Source: DASXRU01 sp039933315
GTDB lineage: Bacteria; Acidobacteriota; Blastocatellia; Pyrinomonadales; Pyrinomonadaceae
Assembly: GCA_039933315.1 (NCBI GenBank)
Contig: JBDTOI010000126.1
Location: 1-11,632, forward strand
DNA: 11,632 nucleotides
Reading direction: 5' to 3'
Program-made: the position numbers and the translations under genes
Part shown: positions 1-6,363 of the stretch, piece by piece
How positions within the stretch are numbered: position 1 is the first letter of the stretch
How the letters are laid out: every line of letters starts with the position of its first letter
The notes under the pieces: generated by a model
What the model was told of the DNA's origin: nothing
Database searches by the model: none
Seen by the model: only the letters and a program-made list of their open reading frames with translations

Positions 1-818
1 GGTTTGCGCTTGTTGACGTAGGCGTCAAGGCCTTCCTTCGCATCTTCCGACTGAAACAGTTGTTGCTGCAGCTCGCGCTCCAACGCCAGCGCAGATTCAA
101 ACGGAATCTCGGCCCCGGTCTGGACCGCGCGCTTGATTCGGCCCACTGCCTGCACTGCTTTGCCGGGCAGCGTGAAGCGCCGCGCGTAGTCCATTACCTG
201 CTCCATGAAGGTCGCGGCTGATTCGGCCTGAAAAACCTGATTCACGATTCCCAGCTGTTCACCTTTCTCAAAGTCAAACAACTCGCCATTGGCCATCAAC
301 TCAATTGCTTTCGACTTGCCGACCAGACGAACCAGTCTTTGCGTACCACCGGTGCCGGGCAGCACGCCGAGTGACACCTCCGGCAAACCCATTTTACCCG
401 CGCCTTTGCGCGCGAGTCTGAGGTCGGCGGCCATTGCCACTTCCAGGCCTCCGCCCACACAGTGCCCGTTGATCGCGGCGATTACCAACTTAGGCGTTTG
501 CTCCAGACGCGAAAGAGTTTCATTAGCGTGCAGGCAGAAGAAGTATTTATAGGTGGGGGTCACCGTGGCGAGCATTTGAATGTTGGCGCCCGCGCAAAAG
601 AATTTCTCTCCGCTGCCCGTGATCACAATTACATGCACGCTATCATCCATGCGCGCCTTGAGAATTGCCCGGTCCAACTCCTGCATCATTTCGTAGCTGT
701 AGGTATTGGCCGGTGGATCATTCAGGGTAACCAGCGCCACACCGTTATCCACGCTGTACTCGATCAATCGCCTCGTATCGCCGGTTTCTTCGTGCACCTT
801 AGCTTCAGCTTCTGCCAT
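1..818 (-). CDS. Enoyl-CoA hydratase/isomerase family protein (crotonase fold), 3' end cut by the window
   Basis: A continuous minus-strand frame gives 272 residues before it leaves the window. Crotonases are usually about 260-275 aa, so only a few C-terminal residues are missing. Family hallmarks are visible: the oxyanion-hole segment FCAGAN (residues 74-79), NGHCVGGGLE (117-126) ending in the first catalytic Glu position, and LPEVSLGVLPGTGG (145-158) carrying the second Glu (E147). Both acid residues used for water addition in the family are present, so hydratase chemistry is possible. The ATG at 818 is preceded by GGGTGGAAG. The frame lies downstream of boxC, boxB and tetR on the same strand, so a role in beta-oxidation of box-pathway products such as dehydroadipyl-CoA is a reasonable inference. 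The exact substrate cannot be read from the sequence, and isomerase or other crotonase activities remain possible. Confidence 0.88.
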   Translation of the reverse strand, partial: MAEAEAKVHEETGDTRRLIEYSVDNGVALVTLNDPPANTYSYEMMQELDRAILKARMDDSVHVIVITGSGEKFFCAGANIQMLATVTPTYKYFFCLHANETLSRLEQTPKLVIAAINGHCVGGGLEVAMAADLRLARKGAGKMGLPEVSLGVLPGTGGTQRLVRLVGKSKAIELMANGELFDFEKGEQLGIVNQVFQAESAATFMEQVMDYARRFTLPGKAVQAVGRIKRAVQTGAEIPFESALALERELQQQLFQSEDAKEGLDAYVNKRK

Positions 819-848
819 CTTCCACCCAATCTTTCTAATCAGACTTGC

Positions 849-1349
849 TCACTTTTTCTTGGTTGCGGCAGGCGACGCCGGTTCCTTATCTGTCTTACTG
901 GCGTCACCTGCCGGCTCCTGATCCGTTTTCGCGCCGGCCTTGCGCAATATCTGTTCGATCTCTTTGTTGCGGAGGTTAATCGCAAAGGTCAGCGCAGTAG
1001 TTCCGTCCACTTTTCTCGCATTAACGTTAGCGGCTCTCTCGATCAGGAGCTTTACAACGTCGGGATGTTGCCAGTAAGCGGCCTCAATCAGTGGCTGGCG
1101 GCCTTCCCTGTCTCTGGCGTTCACATTCACACCTTTGTCCAGGAGGGCTTTGACGGCGGCCAGATCGCCTTTTTCCGAAGCCTGCAACAAGGCCTGTTCC
1201 GGTTCGGACATGGCCGGGACTTCAGCGACGGTGGCGACCGGCGACGGAGTTGCCGCTCCGGATGACGATGGCGCCACCGGGCGGGCGCCGCCGCAAGCAG
1301 CAGCGAAGAGCAACAGAGCCGGGAACAGAATTCTCATTCGTGTGGGCAT
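849..1349 (-). CDS. Ankyrin-repeat lipoprotein, hypothetical
   Basis: Encodes 166 aa. I chose the ATG at 1349 because AAGGAG lies 7 bases upstream and a signal sequence begins there; a longer in-frame start at 1442 would hide the signal and overlap tetR. Residues 5-18 are hydrophobic (MRILFPALLLFAAA) and lead to Cys19, which looks like a lipoprotein signal with a relaxed lipobox. A Pro/Ala/Ser-rich linker follows (about 21-48). Then come about three ankyrin repeats (roughly 51-80, 84-113, 117-143), with typical GDLAAVKALLDKGVNVNARD and VVKLLIERAANVNAR segments, and a charged, Lys-ending tail. Ankyrin repeats bind protein partners, so an envelope-anchored binding role is inferred; no enzyme motif is seen. 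It lies between tetR and the hydratase on the same strand and may simply be co-transcribed. A direct link to benzoate metabolism is not evident. Confidence 0.8.
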   Translation of the reverse strand: MPTRMRILFPALLLFAAACGGARPVAPSSSGAATPSPVATVAEVPAMSEPEQALLQASEKGDLAAVKALLDKGVNVNARDREGRQPLIEAAYWQHPDVVKLLIERAANVNARKVDGTTALTFAINLRNKEIEQILRKAGAKTDQEPAGDASKTDKEPASPAATKKK

Positions 1350-1419
1350 GATACTGCTCCTTAGGTTCAACTTTTTGAAAGCCCGGGCATTGTAACTGCG
1401 AAAGCTTGTGCGACTTGAA

Positions 1420-2181
1420 TCAATCTGAAGTGACGCGCGCACTCCGTTTTGGCGCGCGCCAGACGCTCAGGCGCTCTACTGTTTTAGCCGGCGCGCGATT
1501 GGCCGCTTCAGCCGGGGCGCCGCCGAGAAAACCGGACAGGAAAAGGCGCGTGATGTTCTTTACCACCTGGTCAACCGAAAGCTTGCCGCGCGGATCGTAC
1601 CAATTGTAAATCCAGTTCATCATTCCGAACAGCGCATAAGTGGCCACCGTCAGATCAACCGCCGGCTTTTCGCCCTGTTGTTGCTGAGCCTCACTCAAAA
1701 TCCCGCGCGCGAGTTTCGTGTATTTCTGCTTCTTGCCCGACACGCGGGCATGCAATTCCGGCTCAAGAGATTCGGCCTCATGCGAGAGGACTTTCATCTC
1801 GGCCATGTTTGCAGCAAAAAATGAGAGGTGGTTCTCAATAAAGATACACAGCTTCTCAACCGGATCGACGGTTTCGCGGAGGCGCTCTTGCAACCGCTCC
1901 AGAACGCGGGCAAAACAGTTGTCCTGAATTAGAAACAGCAGCTCTTCTTTAGAACGACAGTAGTGATAAAGCCCGGCCAGGCTGACGCCGGTAGCGCGCG
2001 AGATGTCGCGCATCGAAGTGGAGTGATAGCTCTTCTCAGCAAAGATACTGGCCGCAGTTCGAAGAATGAACTCGAGCTTCTCGTCATAGCGCGAAAGAAC
2101 ATCATCCGATTCCGGATTGGGGATTTCGGATTGCGGATTGCGCCGGCTCCCGTTTTGTGTGCTTGCCTTCACAGTTGTCAT
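1420..2181 (-). CDS. TetR/AcrR-family transcriptional regulator, likely CoA-thioester-responsive
   Basis: Encodes 253 aa. Residues about 33-80 form a TetR DNA-binding domain: an ILRTAASIFAEK helix, the helix-turn-helix around STSMRDISRATGVSLAGLYHY, then RSKEELL. The C-terminal part, with ALFGMMNWIYNWYDPRGKLS followed by a LFLSGFLGG helix, resembles regulators that sense acyl-CoA esters (FadR/KstR2-like). It is downstream of boxC-boxB, so a box-pathway CoA ester is a plausible ligand; this is inference. The first ~30 residues are atypical: residues 14-23 are translated from a 7-bp-period repeat arm, and the start codon itself lies inside that repeat element. No ATG, GTG or TTG occurs between residue 5 and the HTH domain, so the element seems to supply the start (ATG at 2181, or GTG at 2172). 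The residues after about 222 are Arg/Ala-rich and probably disordered. Confidence 0.88.
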   Translation of the reverse strand: MTTVKASTQNGSRRNPQSEIPNPESDDVLSRYDEKLEFILRTAASIFAEKSYHSTSMRDISRATGVSLAGLYHYCRSKEELLFLIQDNCFARVLERLQERLRETVDPVEKLCIFIENHLSFFAANMAEMKVLSHEAESLEPELHARVSGKKQKYTKLARGILSEAQQQQGEKPAVDLTVATYALFGMMNWIYNWYDPRGKLSVDQVVKNITRLFLSGFLGGAPAEAANRAPAKTVERLSVWRAPKRSARVTSD

Positions 2182-2185
2182 CAGC

Positions 2186-2203
2186 CTGACTTTCGAGAGT
2201 CAG
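2186..2203. promoter_or_regulatory. Palindrome just upstream of the tetR start, possible operator
   Basis: CTGACTTTCGAGAGTCAG is palindromic at 16 of 18 positions and ends 4 bases before the tetR ATG. Its position would suit autoregulation or a leader hairpin that hides the weak ribosome site. It does not match the palindrome at the boxC promoter, so binding by this TetR protein is uncertain. Confidence 0.35.
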
Positions 2204-2220
2204 CTTCGCTCAAACTCTTA

Positions 2221-2330
2221 TTTCGTGTTCTTTCGTGTAGTTAGTGTGATTTCGTGGATCGTGTGGCTGCAAATCATGAGCACACGATCCACGAAACTAC
2301 ACGAAATCCCACGAACCCACACGAACCACC
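2221..2330. repeat. Long dyad with 10-bp-period arms nested inside the heptad element
   Basis: The core is a perfect 16-bp inverted repeat (2250-2265 with 2281-2296) around a 15-base loop. A further 10-bp match pairs 2231-2240 with 2297-2306. The right arm repeats ACGAA at 2291, 2301, 2311 and 2321, exactly one helical turn apart. The left arm repeats TTTCGTG at 2221 and 2231 and degenerates toward the centre. Nothing in it codes for protein. Confidence 0.85.
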
Positions 2331-2380
2331 AAGCTGAATTCTCTCGACCTTCTCAATCCCAAATCCGAATTCCGCAATCC

Positions 2381-3787
2381 TCACAGCCGCACGTATTCAA
2401 ACTCGAAGGGTTTGCCCTTCACGCCCGCCGCCGGCGGCGCTATCCAGCTCGCGATCTTTCCTGGTTCGGTAACGGGGTGCATCAGCTGGCGCACAAACTC
2501 GCGATCCTCGATGCTGGGCAACCATTCGTCCTTATGCTTTTGAAATTCTTCGGCGCTAATCAAATTGCCCTGGATGTCGAAGTTATACTGCGCATACTCG
2601 CCCACGTGACGATGAAAACGTGTGCTGGGCAGGTAGATTTGCTCGCTGACTCCTTCTTCACCGAGGTACTTGTTCCAACGGGCCAGCGCCCGCTCGGAAT
2701 CCTTGACGTACTCCTGGCGCAGGACCTCATTCAAAGCATTGCGCAAGGGGACTTCGCGCGGCTTTAGCTGCCCTTCTTCCACCGCCAGCAAGGTGTACAT
2801 ATCATTTGCCGCCACGTGGTCCTCATACTTCCTCTGCTCCTGGTAGCGGCCTTTCAAACCGGCGGCAAAGAAGTCTGCCGAGTTGGAGCTGATCTCACCG
2901 CCAAACAGATCTAGTGAATAGCTGTACCAAAAGTTTATGTAACGCTGAATCACGTCCAGCGGGATCCCGCCCAGCGGGCGTACGTCTCCGTCACCGGCCT
3001 CGCGCATCAACTGCCCCGTGCGTTTGACCACGCGCCCGATGCCGGTTTCGCCCACGAACATGTGATGCGCTTCTTCGGTAAGCATGAACTGGCAGGTGCG
3101 CGCCAGAGGTTCAAAGCCAGACTCGGCCAGCGCCGACAACTGATACTTGCCGTCCCGATCGGTGAACATGGTAAAGCAAAAGAAGTTCAGCCAGTCGTCG
3201 CAGGGCTGGTTGAAAGCTTCCAGAATGCGCGGCTTGTCGGGATTGCCGCTGCGACGTTCCAACAGCGCATCGGCTTCATCGCGGCCATCGCGGCCAAAGT
3301 ATCGCTGCAGCAAATAGACCATGGCCCAAAGGTGGCGCCCCTCTTCCACATTCACTTGAAAAAGGTTGCGCAGGTCGTAGAGCGAAGGGCAGGTCTTGCC
3401 CAGTTCACGTTGTTGCTCAACGGAAGCCGGCTCAGTATCGCCCTGGGTGACGATGATGCGGCGCAAAGAATTGCGAAACTCTCCCGGCACTTCCTGGTAA
3501 GCAGGCTGGCCATGGTGGTCACCGAAGCCAATTCTGGCATCAGGTTTTGGCGGCTCGAGGAAAATGCCCCAGCGATAATCAGGCATCTTCACGTAATCAA
3601 AATGCGCCCAGCCTTCCGGCTCAACGCTGGTGGCGGTGCGCAGGTAAACGTCCTTCTGCTGAAACCCGTCAGGACCCATCTCGCGCCACCAGTCAAGATA
3701 GTTGGGCAGCCACTTTTCCAGGGCGCGCTGCAGCTTCTTGTCCTCGGAAAGATTCACATTGTTGGGAATGCGATCGTAAAGATTCAT
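2381..3787 (-). CDS. boxB: Benzoyl-CoA 2,3-epoxidase oxygenase component BoxB
   Basis: Encodes 468 aa, close to the ~473 aa of characterised BoxB. With the reductase BoxA it uses O2 and NADPH to convert benzoyl-CoA to 2,3-epoxybenzoyl-CoA in the cytoplasm. The class I diiron site is visible: E119, E149 and H152 in VNVEEGRHLWAM, D210 in FTDRDGK, and E239 and H242 in LTEEAHHMF. Each is one less than the Azoarcus BoxB ligand numbers I recall (E120, E150, H153, D211, E240, H243). The N-terminal NLYDRIPNNVNL and the segments DVYLRTATSV and FDYVKMPDYRWGIF are also typical. I chose ATG 3787, preceded by GGTGA; an in-frame GTG lies three codons upstream. It is second in the operon, 87 bases after boxC, and the gap is filled by an inverted repeat. 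The BoxA partner is not in this window. Confidence 0.95.
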   Translation of the reverse strand: MNLYDRIPNNVNLSEDKKLQRALEKWLPNYLDWWREMGPDGFQQKDVYLRTATSVEPEGWAHFDYVKMPDYRWGIFLEPPKPDARIGFGDHHGQPAYQEVPGEFRNSLRRIIVTQGDTEPASVEQQRELGKTCPSLYDLRNLFQVNVEEGRHLWAMVYLLQRYFGRDGRDEADALLERRSGNPDKPRILEAFNQPCDDWLNFFCFTMFTDRDGKYQLSALAESGFEPLARTCQFMLTEEAHHMFVGETGIGRVVKRTGQLMREAGDGDVRPLGGIPLDVIQRYINFWYSYSLDLFGGEISSNSADFFAAGLKGRYQEQRKYEDHVAANDMYTLLAVEEGQLKPREVPLRNALNEVLRQEYVKDSERALARWNKYLGEEGVSEQIYLPSTRFHRHVGEYAQYNFDIQGNLISAEEFQKHKDEWLPSIEDREFVRQLMHPVTEPGKIASWIAPPAAGVKGKPFEFEYVRL

Positions 3788-3800
3788 AAAAGTCACCGAT

Positions 3801-3878
3801 TTAGCCGCGGATAAACGCGGATGGTCGCAGATAAAATCTATTCATATCCGGCGGTTATCCGCGTTCATCTGCGGCTAA
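3801..3878. repeat. Inverted repeat with 10-bp-period arms in the boxC-boxB gap
   Basis: The left arm (3801-3830) has CGCGGAT at 3806 and 3816 and CGCAGAT at 3826. The right arm (3849-3878) is its imperfect inverted copy, with ATCCGCG at 3857 and ATCTGCG at 3867. Roughly 24 of 30 positions match. The 18-base centre is AT-rich. The outer end of the right arm supplies the TAG stop codon of boxC. In the boxC-boxB transcript this would fold into a long hairpin. Confidence 0.8.
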
Positions 3879-5506
3879 GTTCTCTTGTAATCAAATTGCG
3901 CCTGCGTTGGTTTGCCATAATTCGTCAACGCGCCTTGCGGGCCGACCGCGTTTGGTCGCTGGAAGATCCAGTTCTGCCATGCCGTCAAACGGCCAAAGAT
4001 TTTGGTGTCCATCGACTCTGGCCCGGCGAATCTCAGGGAAGCTTCCATTCCGGTAAGCGCATCGGGTGACAATGAGGTGCGTTCCTCAATTGCTACTCGA
4101 ATCTCGTCTTCCCAATCCAGATCGTCCGGCGCGAAAGTAATGAGTCCCGCCGCGTCTGCAGCCTCCGTATCCAGTGATCCATCATGAGCAATCACTTGCT
4201 CCACTTTCCCTGGTTCCGCCAGGAAGCGCGATTGCAGCCGGGTTAACCCGTTACTCATGGGAAGGGCGCCGCGGTTAAGTTCTCCCAGGGCAATCTCAAC
4301 CTGCTGATCGGGATCGTTGAGCATATAACTGCGATCCGAAGCCAGCGCCAACTCCAGGAGATTGCCGGCAAAACAACTGCCCGGCTCGATGACTGCGAAA
4401 AAGCTTTTGGCCGTTAGATCCAGCCGCCGCAGCGCGCGGGCCATGTGCGCGATAATCTCGCGAATCAACCAGTGATCGCGATTTGCCTCGAGGGTCTTAT
4501 CGATCTCCTGCACCTGATCTATGTTCCCCTCAGTGCGCACGCAGACCAAACCAATCTCCGGCTCGTTGACCCGAAGATGCAGCAACACATCGTCCAGCTC
4601 ACGATAGGCCTGCAAGGGCCAGTAGGCGTCGCCCAGTTTTTGAATCTCGTCGGTTGTTGTTGGCAGATCTGATTCAGGCCCGCGCACTGTCAGATTAGCG
4701 TAGCGCTGTTCGCGGTGGAGTTTCAGGGAAACGTACTTGTATTCACGACTATCAGCAGTTGATTCAAATTGGAGCGGGTTCAATTTGATTCCTGACGCCG
4801 GGCTTTTGTTTGCACCCTCTTCAACTACTCCACTAACTCTTGCAGCAATCGCTTCCTGAAACTTACTGGTGGGAAACGTATCGTCAATCAATCCCCAATC
4901 CTTGGCGCGCTTGCCTTTCAAACCCTCAGCCAGGGTAGAGAAAACGTCCGCTCGATCACGTCGCACTTTTCTTTTGTCCACCAGGCGCGTCAGGCCACCG
5001 GTGCCCGGCAGCACGCCGAGCAAGGGGACCTCGGGCAACGAGATGGCCGAGTTGCCGTCGTCCACCAGATAGATTTCATCGCATGCGATCGCAAGTTCAT
5101 ACCCGCCACCTGAAGCGGTGCCGTTGAGAGCTGCGATATAACGGCGCCCGGAATGGGCCGAGTCATCTTCAATAGCGCAGCGCGTCTCGTTGGTGAACTT
5201 GCAGAAATTAACTTTGAAGGCGTGGGACGAAGTACCAAGCATATAAATGTTTGCGCCGGCGCAGAATATCCGAGGCTTCAAGCTGGTGACGACCACAACG
5301 GCGACTTCCGGATGTTCAAAGCGCAACCGCTGCACGGCATCGGCCAGCTCTATATCCACGCCCAGGTCATATGAGTTCAGCTTCAGCTTATAGCCCTCAG
5401 CCAGGGTCACTTCTTCCTGCACATCCATGGACAGCGTCGCCACAGCGCCCTCCACCGAAAGCTTCCAGTGTTTGTATTGTTCAGGCGACGTTTGAAAGTT
5501 AATCAT
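3875..5506 (-). CDS. boxC: 2,3-epoxybenzoyl-CoA dihydrolase (benzoyl-CoA-dihydrodiol lyase) BoxC
   Basis: Encodes 543 aa, near the usual ~555. BoxC opens the epoxybenzoyl-CoA ring by adding two waters, giving 3,4-dehydroadipyl-CoA semialdehyde and formate. It is a double crotonase. The first half has FCAGAN (residues 81-86), GTASGGGYELAIACDE (129-144) and LPEVPLLGVLPGTGG (157-171). The second half has a degenerate copy with SCFAGNLLELALASDR (377-392). The C-terminal RLTAWQNWIFQRPNAVG is a BoxC signature, as is the N-terminal region around HWKLSVEG. The ATG at 5506 was chosen because GAGGAAG lies 4 bases upstream and the family N-terminus begins there; the in-frame extension to 5602 crosses the promoter. 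It is the first gene of the minus-strand operon. The final codons and the TAG stop run into the inverted repeat at 3801-3878. Confidence 0.95.
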   Translation of the reverse strand: MINFQTSPEQYKHWKLSVEGAVATLSMDVQEEVTLAEGYKLKLNSYDLGVDIELADAVQRLRFEHPEVAVVVVTSLKPRIFCAGANIYMLGTSSHAFKVNFCKFTNETRCAIEDDSAHSGRRYIAALNGTASGGGYELAIACDEIYLVDDGNSAISLPEVPLLGVLPGTGGLTRLVDKRKVRRDRADVFSTLAEGLKGKRAKDWGLIDDTFPTSKFQEAIAARVSGVVEEGANKSPASGIKLNPLQFESTADSREYKYVSLKLHREQRYANLTVRGPESDLPTTTDEIQKLGDAYWPLQAYRELDDVLLHLRVNEPEIGLVCVRTEGNIDQVQEIDKTLEANRDHWLIREIIAHMARALRRLDLTAKSFFAVIEPGSCFAGNLLELALASDRSYMLNDPDQQVEIALGELNRGALPMSNGLTRLQSRFLAEPGKVEQVIAHDGSLDTEAADAAGLITFAPDDLDWEDEIRVAIEERTSLSPDALTGMEASLRFAGPESMDTKIFGRLTAWQNWIFQRPNAVGPQGALTNYGKPTQAQFDYKRT

Positions 5507-5535
5507 TATCTTCCTCGTACAATAAAACTCGGCGG

Positions 5536-5553
5536 TTCGAACGTTCGTTCGAA
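5536..5553. promoter_or_regulatory. Palindromic operator over the boxC transcription start
   Basis: TTCGAACGTTCGTTCGAA consists of perfect 8-bp arms (TTCGAACG and CGTTCGAA) around a 2-bp centre. It abuts the -10 box and covers the predicted start site, the classic place for a repressor. Size and symmetry fit TetR-family sites. The TetR encoded at 1420-2181 is the obvious candidate to bind it; that assignment is inference. Confidence 0.65.
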
Positions 5554-5581
5554 TAATAGCGTTGCGAAGTCGGGTCGTCAA
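5553..5581 (-). promoter_or_regulatory. Sigma70-type promoter of the box operon
   Basis: Read on the minus strand, TTGACG (5576-5581) and TATTAT (5553-5558) are separated by exactly 17 bases. Transcription would start near 5546, about 40 bases upstream of the boxC ATG. Both boxes are 5/6 matches to the consensus. Confidence 0.7.
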
Positions 5582-5589
5582 GTTTGGGG

Positions 5590-5644
5590 CAGGCACTGTC
5601 AATTAGCGGTAGCGACCGACCTGGTGAGGTCGGGCCCCTGCCTG
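5590..5644. repeat. Small REP-like dyad upstream of the box promoter
   Basis: An outer 6-bp inverted repeat (CAGGCA at 5590-5595, TGCCTG at 5639-5644) encloses a perfect hairpin with a 7-bp stem, CCGACCT (5616-5622) and AGGTCGG (5627-5633), and loop GGTG. It contains no coding sequence. It may be a dispersed repeat; only one copy is in this window. From 5645 to about 5738 I see nothing recognisable. Confidence 0.45.
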
Positions 5645-5738
5645 TCTTTTGGCGCCCGGTTCAACGGCAACCCATTCACGGCGATCCCCCTAACTGAAAT
5701 TCTGCACGTGCTGTTAGAGGTGGTTCCGGGACCCTCGC

Positions 5739-5768
5739 TTGACAGCCAATACTGGTGGCGCGTACGGT
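5739..5768 (+). promoter_or_regulatory. Putative promoter for selC
   Basis: A perfect TTGACA (5739-5744) is followed after 18 bases by TACGGT (5763-5768), a weak -10. The start would fall near 5775, about 37 bases before the mature tRNA 5' end. The strong -35 and correct orientation support it; the poor -10 limits confidence. Confidence 0.45.
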
Positions 5769-5774
5769 TTCAGC

Positions 5775-5805
5775 CTTCGACGCCACCCTCGCCCAAGCGT
5801 CGAAG
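5775..5805 (+). other. Perfect hairpin in the presumed selC 5' leader
   Basis: CTTCGACGC (5775-5783) pairs perfectly with GCGTCGAAG (5797-5805) around a 13-base loop. It ends 6 bases before the tRNA acceptor stem and begins about where transcription should start. It could shape processing of the tRNA 5' leader or be a leftover dyad; no U-run follows, so it is not a terminator. Confidence 0.55.
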
Positions 5806-5811
5806 AATGCT

Positions 5812-5910
5812 GGAGGCGCATCTGTTCTGGTGAATGGCGCGGTCTTCAAAACCGTTAGTGAGACTGTGAAAACAGGCTCAGGTAGGTTCGATTCCTACAC
5901 GCCTCCGCCA
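5812..5910 (+). tRNA. selC: Selenocysteine tRNA, tRNA-Sec(UCA)
   Basis: The RNA folds as a bacterial tRNA-Sec. The acceptor arm GGAGGCGC pairs with ACGCCTCC (7 pairs plus a C-A mismatch at the eighth). The D stem has 6 bp (5822-5827 with 5832-5837) and a 4-base TGGT loop. The anticodon stem is 5 bp with loop CTTCAAA, giving anticodon TCA at 5846-5848. A long variable arm (about 5860-5879) carries a GAAA tetraloop. The T arm is GTAGG/CCTAC with loop TTCGATT. G73 and CCA are encoded (5907-5910). This tRNA is charged with Ser, converted by SelA with selenophosphate from SelD, and delivered by SelB to UGA codons preceding a SECIS. None of those genes is in the window, but the tRNA implies the genome makes selenoproteins. 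Its 3' end is followed after three bases by an inverted-repeat element. Confidence 0.96.
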
Positions 5911-5913
5911 AAC

Positions 5914-6363
5914 GATTGCGGATTGCTGATTTCGGATTGCGGAGTGGGCCTCATGACTCCTGACGACATGAAAAGGAGAACGCGTGCCTTTGCTTTACGC
6001 GTCATTCGCCTGGCAGAAAGTCTGCCCCACACACCTTTAGGCAACGTAATCCGGAACCAAATGATGCGTTGCGGGCCCTCCGTGGGTGCGAACTATAGAG
6101 CCTCTTGTAGAGCCAAGTCGCGACCAGATTTTATTTCCAAGATGGGAACTGTCGAAGAGGAAGCTGACGAAACGATGTACTGGATTGAGTTGTCAATCGA
6201 TGCGGGACTGATGCAGCAAAAGGGCGTCCAGAATCTACTTAACGAAGCCAATGAGATTCTGTCAATAACCGTGTCTTCAATAAACACGGCCAGGACTTCC
6301 AACCAGGCCTCACCTTCAGCGCGCTTCAACAATTCCGCATTCCGAAATCAGAATTCCGAGATC
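5914..6363. mobile_element. Candidate small element: heptad-repeat inverted arms flanking a four-helix-bundle gene
   Basis: The left arm (5914-5941) is four 7-bp units (GATTGCG, GATTGCT, GATTTCG, GATTGCG). The right arm (6336-6363) is four related units in the opposite orientation. Aligning 5919-5943 with the reverse complement of 6334-6358 gives 22 of 25 matches. The arms enclose only the four-helix-bundle gene: the left arm supplies its ribosome site and the right arm its last codons. CCAAA occurs at both outer edges (5908-5912 and 6363-6367), a possible target duplication. No transposase is present, so mobility is inferred and the arms could instead be ordinary dispersed repeats. Confidence 0.5.

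Larger units (their letters stand above)
2108..2379. repeat. Inverted-repeat element with arms of 7-bp tandem units, between boxB and tetR
   Basis: The left arm (2108-2142) is five heptads of the type GATTSSG/GATTTCG/GATTGCG. The right arm (2352-2379) is four heptads of the same unit in the opposite orientation. Aligning 2114-2140 with the reverse complement of 2354-2380 gives 23 of 27 matches. The right arm starts directly after the boxB stop codon, and the left arm is read as tetR residues 14-23. The interior has no gene; it holds the second, 10-bp-period dyad at 2221-2330. The arms belong to the same family as those at 5914-5941 and 6336-6363. Confidence 0.8.

Noticed and set aside
462..1265. 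267-codon plus-strand open frame
   Set aside because: Antisense to the hydratase and ankyrin genes, with Cys/Arg/His-rich composition and no family resemblance; both minus-strand proteins are recognisable.
1381..1388. GCCCGGGC palindrome as a tetR terminator
   Set aside because: Has no loop or adequate stem and no suitable U-run after it in the minus-strand transcript.
2108..2379. CRISPR array
   Set aside because: Units are 7 or 10 bp, directly abutting, without spacers, and inverted between arms.
3062..3814. 250-codon plus-strand open frame
   Set aside because: Antisense shadow of boxB, whose diiron motifs fix the coding strand.
5468..5833. 121-codon plus-strand open frame across the boxC promoter
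   Set aside because: Covers the promoter and operator and runs into selC; composition is not protein-like.
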